This document shows, one piece after another, positions 8,669 through 18,512 of a DNA stretch of 64,000 bases. Source of the DNA: Actinomyces sp. oral taxon 171 str. F0337 (GTDB lineage: Bacteria > Actinomycetota > Actinomycetes > Actinomycetales > Actinomycetaceae); assembly GCF_005696555.1 (NCBI RefSeq), contig NZ_CP040005.1, positions 2,046,001-2,110,000 on the forward strand, read 5' to 3'. Every line of letters begins with the position of its first letter. The stretch's first letter is position 1. Both the position numbers and the translations under genes were made by a program. Below the pieces are notes generated by a model that had not been told where the DNA came from, ran no database searches, and saw only the letters and a program-made list of their open reading frames with translations.

Positions 8669-8684
8669 TGAGGTTGATACCTCA
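8669..8684. repeat. Small inverted repeat upstream of the LAXTG protein gene
   Basis: TGAGGT-TGAT-ACCTCA is a 6-bp inverted repeat in the AT-richer 203-base gap before the first surface protein gene. A larger imperfect hairpin (GGTGG..GCAAC..CGGTGA pairing with TCACCGGTTGCCACC, about 8729-8767) lies further down in the probable 5' leader. Either could influence expression. I see no convincing promoter hexamers. Confidence 0.35.
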
Positions 8685-8792
8685 TTCACAAAAAACCATG
8701 GAACCTGTTCCTGAGGGACGCTAGGGTGGAGGCAACGCGGTGACACCCCGACTCACCGGTTGCCACCTATCCCCGCATATCTAGGAGTACTC

Positions 8793-9749
8793 ATGCGTCT
8801 TGGACGCCCCCTGGCCACCGCGAGCGTGATGGCTGCCACCATCGGCGCCTCCCTCGCCGCCTCCCCCGCCCTGGCCGACGGCAGCATCAAGTTCGCCGAC
8901 GACCAGCAGAACGTCGTCAGCCCCACGGACACCGCCTTCTCGGTGTCCGGAACGGGTTGCACAGGCCAGGACGCGGCGGTCGGTGTCGCCCTGTACGCGC
9001 CTAACGGCACCATGTCCACCATTGTGAAGGCCACCCCCGACGCTGAGGGCAACTGGTCCGCCGAGCTGAACATCCCCGACCTGATCAAGTCCACCGGCGT
9101 TGAGGCCAAGACGGACGGCAAGGCCGACGGCTGGTCCATCGGAGCCGGCTGCGTCGCCTACGGCGAGGAGAAGGGCCAGGCCCAGGAGGCCGTCGCCTTC
9201 GACGACACCAAGGTGAGCGGCTCCTACGAGATCAGCACCGATGAGAACGGCGCTCAGGTCATCAAGGTGGACGTCGAGGGCTTCTCCCCCAACGAGGAGG
9301 TCACCTTCACCCTGGTCAGCAAGGCCGACCCCTCCAAGACCTACACCGTCGGCAAGCTGACTGCCGACGCCAAGGGCAACGTCAAGGGCGACCTGTCGGT
9401 GCCTTCGAACGTGCCTGACGGCGAGTATCTGCTGACCATCGAGGGTGCCCGCTACGGCGAGGGCGGCAGCAGCACCAAGACCGTCGTCGTCAAGGGCGGC
9501 GCCTTCGACCTCGTCGACAACAACGACAACAGCATCGCCGACAACGGCGGCACCACCGCCGCCCCGACCGCCCCCGCCAACGGCGGCAGCGCGAACGTCC
9601 CGGCCAGCACCGGCGCCACCCCGGCGGCCTCCGCCTCCAACAAGCCCCTGGCCCAGACCGGTGCCAACGGCCTGCTCTTCGGCGGCATTGCCGCGGCCCT
9701 CGTGGTCATCGGTGGCGGTGCCCTCATCGTGCGTCGCCGCAAGGCCTAA
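8793..9749 (+). CDS. LAXTG-anchored surface protein
   Basis: The 318-residue secreted protein has a Sec signal peptide (residues 1-29, ending ASPALADG). A folded region of two Ig-like beta-rich segments follows (~30-235) with Cys56 and Cys120, which could form a disulfide. Next come an Ala/Pro/Thr/Asn-rich wall-spanning linker (~250-282), the sorting signal LAQTG (286-290), a hydrophobic helix and a RRRKA tail. LAXTG rather than LPXTG is the signal used by the housekeeping sortase of Actinomyces. A GGAG ribosome-binding site precedes ATG 8793. A paralogue lies at 11234-12955: both begin MRLGRPLA and share SGTGCTG and IGAGC motifs with ~62-64 residues between them. The function, adhesive or structural, is unknown. 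Confidence 0.88.
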   Translation: MRLGRPLATASVMAATIGASLAASPALADGSIKFADDQQNVVSPTDTAFSVSGTGCTGQDAAVGVALYAPNGTMSTIVKATPDAEGNWSAELNIPDLIKSTGVEAKTDGKADGWSIGAGCVAYGEEKGQAQEAVAFDDTKVSGSYEISTDENGAQVIKVDVEGFSPNEEVTFTLVSKADPSKTYTVGKLTADAKGNVKGDLSVPSNVPDGEYLLTIEGARYGEGGSSTKTVVVKGGAFDLVDNNDNSIADNGGTTAAPTAPANGGSANVPASTGATPAASASNKPLAQTGANGLLFGGIAAALVVIGGGALIVRRRKA

Positions 9750-9781
9750 TCGCATCCTCCCAGCCTGACTGGGAACACGTC

Positions 9782-9823
9782 CCGCCGGGGAGACAGCACC
9801 GCCACGTGCTGCCTCCCCGGCGG
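9782..9823 (+). terminator. Rho-independent terminator after the LAXTG gene
   Basis: An 11-bp perfect stem (CCGCCGGGGAG, 9782-9792, with 9813-9823), one mismatch, then a 6-bp CAGCAC/GTGCTG stem and a 6-base loop. CTTTG follows. It lies 33 bases after the stop codon. Confidence 0.88.
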
Positions 9824-9906
9824 CTTTGTCCTCCCCCGCAGCCCTCATACGGCGCGCACGACCGCGCCTGACGACGCAGCGCCACCCCGAAGTGGACACT
9901 GAGACC

Positions 9907-11010
9907 ATGGACTCCACCTCCAACGACGAGCACAACGCAGACCCCTCTGCCGCTCCGGCCGGCACCGGAGACCCCACCGATGCTGTCTCCCCCCGGTCCC
10001 TGCGGCACCGTCGAGGCGGAGTCAGCCATGGCATCAGGCGCTGGTCGAGGCGGCGCAGGATCGTCGTCGGCCTGATTGCCGCAGTTATCACGGCCGCTCT
10101 GGCACTGGGCACGGACGTGGCCGTCCTGGCACATCGCCCCGCACGCGTCGATATCGTCATGCCCTCCACGTCATCTCCCACAGCGGGCGAGACCTGGTTG
10201 ATCCTGGGAACAGACTCCCGCGCCACCGTGCCGGGCGACCCGAGCCGCTACGGAACCACTCAAGAGGTGGAGGGCTCCCGTGCTGACGTCATCGCCCTGG
10301 TACGCCCTTCCCAGGAAGGACTCACCGTCATCACCCTTCCCCGGGACCTGACCATCAACAGCAAGAGCAGGCAGCTGGACCGCCTGGCCACCACCTACGT
10401 CCGCGGACCGCAGAACACGGTCAACGCCCTGTGCACCGGCCTGGGGATCCCCACCACGCATCTGGTGACCATCGACATGGCTGAGTTCGCCACGATCATC
10501 GACTCCCTGGGAGGGATTGAGGTGGACGTTCCCGAGCCGGTCCGAGACGCCTACACCGGGCTGAACCTCACCTCCGCCGGCCGCCACCGGCTCAGCGGGG
10601 TCGACGCTCTGGCCCTTGTGCGCTCACGGCACCCGGAAATCCTGCGCAACGGCACGTGGGCGACCATGAGCCAGGCTGAAGGCGCCCAACGCCGCAGCCA
10701 GTCCACGGCCACCGTCATGCAGGCCGTGCTGTCCACCGTCGGGCAGAAAGCCAGCAACCCCGTCACGCTCCATCAGATGGCGCACACCGTGGCCGGGAAC
10801 ATCACCCTGGACTCAGGTACCGGGCTCAGCGATCTGGCCACACTGGGACGTAGTGCCTTGAGAGCCAGACGGCCGGGAGTCACGACGATCGTCGACCTTC
10901 CGACAGAGCCCCGTGACGAGTCGATCATCGTCTCACCCAGCCAGGAGTCACGCGAGCTGCTGGCCCGCTATGGGTACAGCCCTAAAACCTGTCGGCCAGC
11001 AGGCTCCTGA
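9907..11010 (+). CDS. LytR-CpsA-Psr (LCP) family glycopolymer ligase
   Basis: LCP proteins transfer undecaprenyl-linked glycopolymers onto peptidoglycan or, in Actinomyces, onto surface proteins such as GspA. The 367-residue product has a cytosolic basic N-terminus, one membrane helix (~residues 55-78) and an extracellular LCP domain. That domain carries WLILGTDSR, GSRADVIALVR, TLPRDLTI and the conserved IVDSLGG-type IIDSLGGIEVDVP segment, followed by a GVDALALVRSRH motif. The Arg/Asp residues that bind the pyrophosphate lipid head are present. The ATG at 9907 is preferred to an upstream in-frame start because that start falls inside the preceding terminator. Its position between two LAXTG surface protein genes suggests it may act on, or be coexpressed with, those proteins; this is an inference. 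Confidence 0.9.
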   Translation: MDSTSNDEHNADPSAAPAGTGDPTDAVSPRSLRHRRGGVSHGIRRWSRRRRIVVGLIAAVITAALALGTDVAVLAHRPARVDIVMPSTSSPTAGETWLILGTDSRATVPGDPSRYGTTQEVEGSRADVIALVRPSQEGLTVITLPRDLTINSKSRQLDRLATTYVRGPQNTVNALCTGLGIPTTHLVTIDMAEFATIIDSLGGIEVDVPEPVRDAYTGLNLTSAGRHRLSGVDALALVRSRHPEILRNGTWATMSQAEGAQRRSQSTATVMQAVLSTVGQKASNPVTLHQMAHTVAGNITLDSGTGLSDLATLGRSALRARRPGVTTIVDLPTEPRDESIIVSPSQESRELLARYGYSPKTCRPAGS

Positions 11011-11146
11011 TCACTCACCACTAAACGCCAGCATTCCCCGCCGTATCAGTCTTTCGTCGCCTTCCCACACGACCACCACACATTTTCACGTGAGCGAGGA
11101 CACTCGCATATGTGGGTGGTATCACTTCAGAGACCTGCACCCTCGC

Positions 11147-11189
11147 CCTATTCCTCGTTACGGTAGATAACGAGTCGGTGAAGAATAGG
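11147..11189. promoter_or_regulatory. Nested inverted repeat upstream of the repeat-rich surface protein
   Basis: An outer pair CCTATTC (11147-11153) and GAATAGG (11183-11189) encloses an inner pair CTCGTTA (11154-11160) and TAACGAG (11168-11174), with a 7-base loop and an 8-base bulge on the right. In RNA this folds as a two-part stem just ahead of the start codon at 11234. In DNA it could be an operator. The region is AT-richer than its surroundings. Confidence 0.5.
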
Positions 11190-11233
11190 ATCGCCGACAC
11201 CCATCGTTCCCCCCGTCAGACCTAGGAGGACAC

Positions 11234-12955
11234 ATGCGTCTTGGACGCCCCTTGGCCGCAGCCAGCGCGGTGGCCGCAATGACCGGAGCCTCGCTCATTG
11301 CCTCCCCTGCTCTCGCCAACAGCTCCAACCGGAACAGCCCGAGCAGCTCCAGCAGCCCGGCTCCCAGCAGCACCGCTGAGGCGACCCCGGCCCCCAGCAG
11401 CACCGCTGAAGCCACTCCGGCCCCCGGCAAGACCAGCGAGGGCAGCAGCTTCAAGATCACCCAGGAGAAGACCTTCGTCTCCGCCAGCACCAACACGTCC
11501 TTCACTGTCTCGGGAACCGGCTGCACCGGGAAGCAGGCCACCGTCGGCATCGCGCTGTACGCACCGGATGGCACCGTTTCCGACGTCGTCAAGACCAATG
11601 CGGCCTCGGACGGCAGCTGGACCTCCGACCTCGACCTGGCGGCACTCATCAAGTCCATCGGATCAAGCGCCGCCACCACCACTGACGGGTGGACCATCGG
11701 CGCTGGCTGCATGACCTACGGCGGCAAGACTGAGACGGCCCAGGTGACCACGCAGCAGCAGACGAAGATCTACTTCGACGACACGCGCATCTCCGGCTCC
11801 TACGAGGTCTCCGCCCGCACGGAGAGCGAGTCCCAGACCTTCACCTTCAACGCCCAGGGCTTCTACGCCAGTGAGAAGGTCACCGTCCTCCTCAGGAGCA
11901 AGAGCGACTCCAGCATCTCCTACACCCTTGGAGAGCTGACGGTTGATGCCAACGGCAACCTCACGGGCAATCTGCCTGCTCCCACTGACGCCCCCGACGG
12001 GGAGTACCTCCTGGTCCTGACCGGCTCCCACCACAGCGAGACGGCCACCAGCCAGACCGTGACCACGGTCTCCAACCACACCTTCACCGTTGAGAGCACC
12101 GAGAACAACGGCGGTGGCGACAAGCAGGCCAACGGCGGTGGTGGCGACAAGACCGCCACTGAGCAGAAGGCCACTGAGCAGCAGAACACTGAGCAGAAAG
12201 CCTCCGAGCAGAAGGCCTCCGAGCAGCAGAACACTGAGCAGAAAGCCTCCGAGCAGCAGAACACTGAGCAGAAGGCCTCCGAGCAGAAGGCCACTGAGCA
12301 GCAGAACACTGAGCAGAAAGCCTCCGAGCAGAAGGCCACTGAGCAGAAGGCCTCCGAGCAGCAGAACACTGAGCAGAAAGCCTCCGAGCAGAAGGCCACT
12401 GAGCAGAAGGCCTCCGAGCAGCAGAACGCTGAGCAGAAGGCCACTGAGCAGAAGGCCTCCGAGCAGCAGAACGCTGAGCAGAAGGCCTCCGAGCAGAAGG
12501 CCACTGAGCAGCAGAACGCTGAGCAGAAGGCCTCCGAGCAGAAGGCCACTGAGCAGAAGGCCTCCGAGCAGAAGGCCACTGAGCAGCAGAACGCTGAGCA
12601 GAAGGCCACTGAGCAGCAGAACGCTGAGCAGAAGGCCTCCGAGCAGAAGGCCTCCGAGCAGAAGGCCACTGAGCAGAAGGCCTCCGAGAACAACGGCGGC
12701 GGCAACAACGGTGGAAGCAACAGCAACGCCAACGCCAGCGAGAACAAGGGTGGGACCGATCAGAAGGTCAACGACCTGAACTCGAACGCGAAGGAGTCCT
12801 CCTCGGACAACCGGGCCGGCGGTGAGACCACCAAGGACAGCGACCGGTCTCTGGCCCACACCGGTGCCAACGGCCTGATCTTCGGCGGAATCGCGGTATT
12901 CCTTGCCGTGGCCGGAGGGGCAGCCCTGCTGCTGCGTCGCCGCAACAAGGCCTGA
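11234..12955 (+). CDS. LAXTG-anchored surface protein with EQ-rich pentad repeats
   Basis: The 573-residue protein is a paralogue of the one at 8793-9749. The signal peptide (1-29, MRLGRPLAAASA... SPALA) is followed by a Ser/Pro/Ala-rich stretch. Next is the shared beta-rich region (~70-285) with Cys97 and Cys159 in SGTGCTG and IGAGC. A Gly/Asn-rich joint leads into 35 tandem pentads of the type [TSA]-E-Q-[KQ]-[AN] (residues 309-483). A Gly/Asn/Ser linker and the sorting signal LAHTG (540-544) with hydrophobic helix and RRRNKA tail complete it. The pentads are strongly helical in composition and probably act as a variable-length stalk holding the N-terminal domain away from the wall. The ribosome-binding site TAGGAGGA before ATG 11234 is strong. 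Confidence 0.88.
   Translation: MRLGRPLAAASAVAAMTGASLIASPALANSSNRNSPSSSSSPAPSSTAEATPAPSSTAEATPAPGKTSEGSSFKITQEKTFVSASTNTSFTVSGTGCTGKQATVGIALYAPDGTVSDVVKTNAASDGSWTSDLDLAALIKSIGSSAATTTDGWTIGAGCMTYGGKTETAQVTTQQQTKIYFDDTRISGSYEVSARTESESQTFTFNAQGFYASEKVTVLLRSKSDSSISYTLGELTVDANGNLTGNLPAPTDAPDGEYLLVLTGSHHSETATSQTVTTVSNHTFTVESTENNGGGDKQANGGGGDKTATEQKATEQQNTEQKASEQKASEQQNTEQKASEQQNTEQKASEQKATEQQNTEQKASEQKATEQKASEQQNTEQKASEQKATEQKASEQQNAEQKATEQKASEQQNAEQKASEQKATEQQNAEQKASEQKATEQKASEQKATEQQNAEQKATEQQNAEQKASEQKASEQKATEQKASENNGGGNNGGSNSNANASENKGGTDQKVNDLNSNAKESSSDNRAGGETTKDSDRSLAHTGANGLIFGGIAVFLAVAGGAALLLRRRNKA
12158..12682 (+). repeat. Tandem array of 35 x 15-bp units inside the surface protein gene
   Basis: Exactly 35 in-frame units of 15 bp encode EQKA/EQQN-type pentads. 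The 5' half has Thr after each QQN unit and often uses AAA for Lys; the 3' half has Ala after QQN and uses AAG. This block pattern shows growth by segmental duplication. The unit is a multiple of three, so length changes keep the frame. The array also keeps other frames free of stops, creating long false ORFs on both strands. Confidence 0.95.
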
Positions 12956-13007
12956 GCCGATCTGACCTGATCCGCTGACGTTCCCCAAGCCACGGGAACA
13001 ACCTCAG

Positions 13008-13044
13008 CGCCGGGGGACGACACGCCATGTGTCGTCCCCCGGCG
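13008..13044 (+). terminator. Rho-independent terminator after the repeat surface protein
   Basis: A 16-bp perfect stem (CGCCGGGGGACGACAC, 13008-13023, with 13029-13044) and a 5-base GCCAT loop, followed by TCGTTG. It lies about 50 bases after the stop codon. Confidence 0.88.
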
Positions 13045-13146
13045 TCGTTGCGCAGCGTCTCAGGCACTGCCAGGGTCGAACGGAAGGTGAGACAATCGCC
13101 CGGCGCGCCCCCATGGGCCGTGCATCCCTCTCAGACAGGAGTTCTT

Positions 13147-15747
13147 ATGCCCGGTCAGAACCTGACTCGTCTTGAGGCCGCCGAGCGCAGCGCAACCGTA
13201 CGGACCCAGAGCTACGACGTCGTCCTCGATCTCACGCGCGGTGAGACGGTCTTCGGCTCCACCACAACGGCACGGTTCACGGCCGCACCGGGATCCTCCA
13301 CCTTCATCGACCTCGTGGCACCGACGGTCCACTCCATCACCCTCAACGGGCTCCCCCTTGACCCCGCTGAGGTCTACGAAGACTCGCGCATCGCACTGAA
13401 GGATCTGGCCGCGGACAATGAGCTGGTCGTCACCGCCGACTGCGCCTACATGCACACCGGAGAGGGACTGCACCGCTTCACTGACCCGGCCGATGGCGAG
13501 ACCTATCTCTACAGCCAGTTCGAGGTCCCCGACTCCCGTCGGGTATTCGCCGTCTTCGAGCAGCCCGACCTCAAGGCCTCCTTCACCTTCACGGTCACCG
13601 CGCCGTCGAGCTGGACGGTGCTGTCCAACTCCCCCGCTCCTGAGCCGACTCCCACCGAGACCTCCGATGGATCAGGGGACGCTCACACCTTCGTCTTCGC
13701 CCCCACCGAGCCGATGAGCTCCTACGTCACGGCCATTGTCGCCGGGCCTTACGTCGGTGTGACCGACGAGTACGTGGCCGAAGACGGACGCACCGTGCCG
13801 CTGGGCGTCTACTGCCGCAGGAGCCTGGTCGAGCACATGGACTCAGCCGAGATCCTGGACCTGACCAAGCGGGGCTTCTCCTACTACGAGGACCTGTTCG
13901 CCACGCCCTATGCCTTCACCAAGTATGACCAGATCTTCGTTCCCGAGTTCAATGCCGGGGCGATGGAGAACGCCGGTTGCGTCACCCACCGTGATGACTA
14001 CATCTTCCGTTCCAGGCCCGTCGAGGCCCGCGTGGAGCGGCGCGCCGTGACAATCCTGCACGAGCTGGCTCATATGTGGTTCGGCGACATGGTCACCATG
14101 ACCTGGTGGAACGACCTGTGGCTCAACGAGTCCTTCGCCGAGTACACCTCCACCCTGGCCACCGCCGAGATCACCCGCTGGAACCAGGCCTGGACGACCT
14201 TCCAGACCCTGGAGAAGGGCTGGGCCTACAACCAGGACCAGCTCAGCTCCACCCACCCCGTGGCTGCAGAGATCAACGACCTGCACGACGTCGAGGTCAA
14301 CTTCGACGGCATCACCTACGCCAAGGGGGCCTCAGTCCTGGCCGCGCTCGTGGGCTACGTGGGCAGGGACAACTTCTTCGCCGGCATTCAGCGCTACCTG
14401 GCGGCGCACGCTTATGCCAACGCCGAGCTGAGCGACCTGCTCCGTGAGCTGGAGGCGGTCTCGGGCCGAGACCTGAGTACCTGGACCCGTCTGTGGCTCC
14501 AGGAGGCCGGCGTGACGACCCTGCGCACGCAGCTGGGCACCGACGCCGACGGCGTCATCACCCAGGCGGCCGTTCTTCAGGAGGTCCCAGCCGAATCACC
14601 GGCCTCTCTGCGCCCGCACCGGGTGGCGATCGGCTGCTACAGCCTGACCGGCCGGGGCGCCGAGGCGCGCCTGGAGCGCACCGACCGCATCGAGCTCGAT
14701 GTCGACGGCGATCTGACTGAGGTTCCCGAGATGGTCGGCTCCGGGCGGACCGACGTCATGATTCTCAACGACGACGACCTCACCTACGCCAAGGTCCGCC
14801 TCGATGAGGACTCACTGTCCTTCGGGCTCGAGCACATCGAGTCCTTCACCGAGTCCCTGCCGCGCTCAATCGTCCTGGCCTCGGCCTGGGACATGGTGCG
14901 TGACGGCGAGCTCGCCGCCTCCCGCTTCCTCGACGCGGCGCTTCGGGCGCTGGGCGTGGAGGAGCACTCGTCGGTCATCCAGGGACTTCTGGGGCGCATC
15001 ACGACATGCCTGTCCGGTTTCCTGCCCCCGGCCGTGCGCCGGGACCTCGCTCCGGGAACGGCCGACCGGCTGCTGGAGCTGGCTCGGACGGCCCAGGCCG
15101 GAAGCGACAAGCAGCTCCAGCTGGTCCGGGCCCTGGCCGCTCACGCCGTCACCGATGAGCAGCTCGACGTCGTCGCCGGCCTCCTGGAGGGGGGCGAGAC
15201 GCTTGGCGGCCTCGACATCGACCAGGACCTGCGCTGGGACCTGCTGATCGGCCTGGTGGCCGCCGGCCGCTTCGGGGAGGAGCAGATTCGTGCCGAGGAG
15301 GCTCGGGACCGCACGACCACGGGACGGGAGCGCGCCGCCGAGGCCCGTGCCTCGATCCCGACCCCGGAGGCGAAGCAGGCCACCTGGCGGGCGCTCGTCG
15401 ACGACGCCTCCATGCCCAATGAGACCCAGGTGCGCGTGCTGCGGGGGCTGACCAATGTCGAGCGCCACCCCGAGCTGCTGGTTCCCTTCGTGGGAGCGTA
15501 CGTGGAGGCCATCGACTCCGTGTGGTCCTCGCGTACCTTCCACATGGCCGAGAATCTGCTGACCGGCCTGTGGTCCTGCGCCACGGTGGGCCTGGAGGGC
15601 GCTGCTGACCCGGCCGCCGCTCTGACGGGCTGGCTGGAGTCCCACACTCAGGCCCCGACCGCACTGCGGCGGATCGTGCGCGAGAACCTCGATGACACGC
15701 TGCGCGTGGCCAGGGCCCAGGCCGCTGAGAGCACGAACCACCAGTAG
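13147..15747 (+). CDS. pepN: Aminopeptidase N (M1 family zinc metallopeptidase)
   Basis: This cytosolic enzyme removes N-terminal residues from peptides. The 866-residue protein has the M1 layout: an N-terminal beta domain, then the exopeptidase motif GAMEN (VPEFNAGAMENAG) and the zinc site HELAH (His305, Glu306, His309). The third ligand is Glu328 in NESFAEY. A C-terminal helical ERAP1-like domain (~residues 520-860) matches the actinobacterial/Streptomyces lysyl aminopeptidase subtype. No signal peptide is present. The ATG at 13147 follows ACAGGAG and gives the usual actinobacterial start MPGQNLTRLEA. The gene stands alone, with terminators before and after it. Confidence 0.95.
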   Translation: MPGQNLTRLEAAERSATVRTQSYDVVLDLTRGETVFGSTTTARFTAAPGSSTFIDLVAPTVHSITLNGLPLDPAEVYEDSRIALKDLAADNELVVTADCAYMHTGEGLHRFTDPADGETYLYSQFEVPDSRRVFAVFEQPDLKASFTFTVTAPSSWTVLSNSPAPEPTPTETSDGSGDAHTFVFAPTEPMSSYVTAIVAGPYVGVTDEYVAEDGRTVPLGVYCRRSLVEHMDSAEILDLTKRGFSYYEDLFATPYAFTKYDQIFVPEFNAGAMENAGCVTHRDDYIFRSRPVEARVERRAVTILHELAHMWFGDMVTMTWWNDLWLNESFAEYTSTLATAEITRWNQAWTTFQTLEKGWAYNQDQLSSTHPVAAEINDLHDVEVNFDGITYAKGASVLAALVGYVGRDNFFAGIQRYLAAHAYANAELSDLLRELEAVSGRDLSTWTRLWLQEAGVTTLRTQLGTDADGVITQAAVLQEVPAESPASLRPHRVAIGCYSLTGRGAEARLERTDRIELDVDGDLTEVPEMVGSGRTDVMILNDDDLTYAKVRLDEDSLSFGLEHIESFTESLPRSIVLASAWDMVRDGELAASRFLDAALRALGVEEHSSVIQGLLGRITTCLSGFLPPAVRRDLAPGTADRLLELARTAQAGSDKQLQLVRALAAHAVTDEQLDVVAGLLEGGETLGGLDIDQDLRWDLLIGLVAAGRFGEEQIRAEEARDRTTTGRERAAEARASIPTPEAKQATWRALVDDASMPNETQVRVLRGLTNVERHPELLVPFVGAYVEAIDSVWSSRTFHMAENLLTGLWSCATVGLEGAADPAAALTGWLESHTQAPTALRRIVRENLDDTLRVARAQAAESTNHQ

Positions 15748-15790
15748 CCGCGCAGCGCCGCGGCCTGGGTCGGGCTCAGCACGAGGCAAA

Positions 15791-15829
15791 GGGCTGGGGC
15801 AGAGCGCATGACACGCTCGGCCCCAGCCC
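15791..15829. terminator. Bidirectional terminator between pepN and the PTS IIC gene
   Basis: A 10-bp stem GGGCTGGGGC (15791-15800) with GCCCCAGCCC (15820-15829) encloses a 5-bp GAGCG/CGCTC stem and a CATGACA loop. It lies between two convergent genes and can serve both, although no strong T-run follows on either side. Confidence 0.75.
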
Positions 15830-15867
15830 GTGAGGTGCCGGCCCCGACATCCTGGCACCCGCATCGC

Positions 15868-17316
<1,449 letters not shown>

Positions 17317-17404
17317 GATGTTCTCCAGTTCAGGATCGAGCGGCTGCACTGCCGCGTCAGAGATAGCCACCATGACGGTGGTAGTCGGGACGGATCGGCA
17401 TCGA

Positions 17405-17420
17405 ACACGTCTGGACCAGT
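17405..17420 (-). promoter_or_regulatory. DasR/NagR-type operator upstream of PTS IIC
   Basis: Read on the minus strand the site is ACTGGTCCAGACGTGT. It matches the left half and centre of the known DasR/NagR consensus ACTGGTCTAGACCACT (ACTGGTC-AGAC). It lies just downstream of a TTGACA promoter, at the expected transcription start, so binding would block initiation. Confidence 0.6.
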
Positions 17421-17426
17421 GACACC

Positions 17427-17455
17427 AGAAAAACCGATAGATCCTTCAATGTCAA
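17427..17455 (-). promoter_or_regulatory. Putative promoter of the PTS IIC gene
   Basis: On the minus strand a perfect -35 TTGACA (17455-17450) is followed after 17 bases by a weak -10 TTTTCT (17432-17427). Transcription would start near 17420, inside the DasR-like operator, giving a leader of about 100 bases. Confidence 0.5.
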
Positions 17456-17574
17456 GCGCGGGGTGCACTCGTCGGCCATAATGATATGAAAGTCGACGCG
17501 ACGGAGCGGAAGCAGTGGTCGCGACCACCCCCTTCTCCTGGCCGCCTCCACCTACTGTCAACCAGGGGAGCCCC

Positions 17575-18324
17575 ATGCCCAAGAACGCAGGTAAGAAGCC
17601 GGCAAAGTACGTCATCGTGCGCAATCACCTGCTGGATCTGGTCAGGAACGGGCTCGCCAACGGCAGTCCGGTGCCGTCCGAACGCGAGCTGTGCGAGCAG
17701 TTCGAGGTCTCCCGTATGACCGTGCGCCAGGCCATCGACACCCTCGTGGTCGACGGAATCCTGGAGCGCCACCAGGGCAAGGGGACATTCGTGGCACCCC
17801 CGAAGCTCGACCTGCAGGTTCGGCTGACCTCCTTCACCCAGGAGATGCAACGTCGCGGAATGGAGCCCGGCGTGGTCATGCTCCTGACCGAGACCGTCCC
17901 CGCAGACGAGACCGTGGCGGAGGCGCTTGAGCTCGCGGAGGGGGCCGAGGTCCACCACCTGCGTCGCCTGCTGACCGCCAACGCCATCCCCATGGCCATC
18001 GAGGAGAACTGGATCCCTGCGGCACTTCTTCCTGACCTGTTGCGTACCAGCCCGAACTTCTCGGTCTACGCGGAGCTGACCCAGGTCGGAATGGCGCCCG
18101 AGTGGGGCGAGGACATGATCGAGGCCCATGCGGCCACGGCACAGGAGGCGGCCCTGCTATCCGTCCAGGAAGGCGCCCCAACCCTGGACATCACTCGGCG
18201 CACCTTCCACGAGCACCGCGCGATCGACTACTCGCGCACCCTGTTCCGGGCTGACCGCTACACCCTGTGGGTTCCGGTGGCCGCGCCCAAGCCGGCCTTC
18301 CGTCCCGACCGGCCGAAGCGTTGA
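17575..18324 (+). CDS. GntR/HutC-family transcriptional regulator (DasR/NagR-like)
   Basis: The 249-residue regulator has an N-terminal winged helix (residues ~14-78) with PSERELCEQFEVSRMTVRQAID, and a C-terminal UTRA ligand-binding domain (~90-235). Family members of the DasR/NagR branch bind amino-sugar phosphates and repress GlcNAc uptake and use. The gene lies between the IIC gene (divergent) and the IIB-IIA pair (same strand). Each of these has a TGGT-N4-ACCA-like operator at its predicted start point, so local control of this PTS is very likely. The ATG at 17575 is preferred because it follows GGGGAG and gives a start typical of the family; an in-frame upstream start at 17515 adds unconserved residues. 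Confidence 0.9.
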   Translation: MPKNAGKKPAKYVIVRNHLLDLVRNGLANGSPVPSERELCEQFEVSRMTVRQAIDTLVVDGILERHQGKGTFVAPPKLDLQVRLTSFTQEMQRRGMEPGVVMLLTETVPADETVAEALELAEGAEVHHLRRLLTANAIPMAIEENWIPAALLPDLLRTSPNFSVYAELTQVGMAPEWGEDMIEAHAATAQEAALLSVQEGAPTLDITRRTFHEHRAIDYSRTLFRADRYTLWVPVAAPKPAFRPDRPKR

Positions 18325-18345
18325 GGAGCTGTCGCAGTTCGGCAC

Positions 18346-18373
18346 TGGACAACCTCCGGGCGACCTGTACCAT
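18346..18373 (+). promoter_or_regulatory. Putative promoter of the PTS IIB-IIA operon
   Basis: -35 TGGACA (18346-18351), 16-base spacer, -10 TACCAT (18368-18373). The predicted start near 18380 coincides with the DasR-like operator at 18379-18394, the same arrangement as at the IIC promoter. Confidence 0.5.
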
Positions 18374-18378
18374 AGGAT

Positions 18379-18394
18379 ACTGGTATGGACCATT
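18379..18394 (+). promoter_or_regulatory. DasR/NagR-type operator upstream of PTS IIB-IIA
   Basis: ACTGGTATGGACCATT contains the dyad TGGT-ATGG-ACCA and closely matches the DasR/NagR consensus ACTGGTCTAGACCACT, differing in the centre and at the right end. It lies 119 bases before the IIB start codon and only 55 bases after the regulator gene. Confidence 0.7.
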
Positions 18395-18512
18395 AGTCCG
18401 GTACCGGCGAAGGTGCCGCACCCGACTGCACCTCCCCCATGTCCTGACGCCTCATCTCGGCGCTATCACCCACCGAGCCCGGCAACTGCCCGGGCAGACC
18501 CAGGAGGAACCC

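Noticed and set aside
11663..12988. Long minus-strand frame of Leu/Gly-rich repeats opposite the surface protein, and two more repeat frames (11920-12747 minus, 12090-12779 plus)
   Set aside because: They exist only because a 15-bp repeat free of stops keeps several frames open; no start signals, and the plus-strand gene has signal peptide and anchor.
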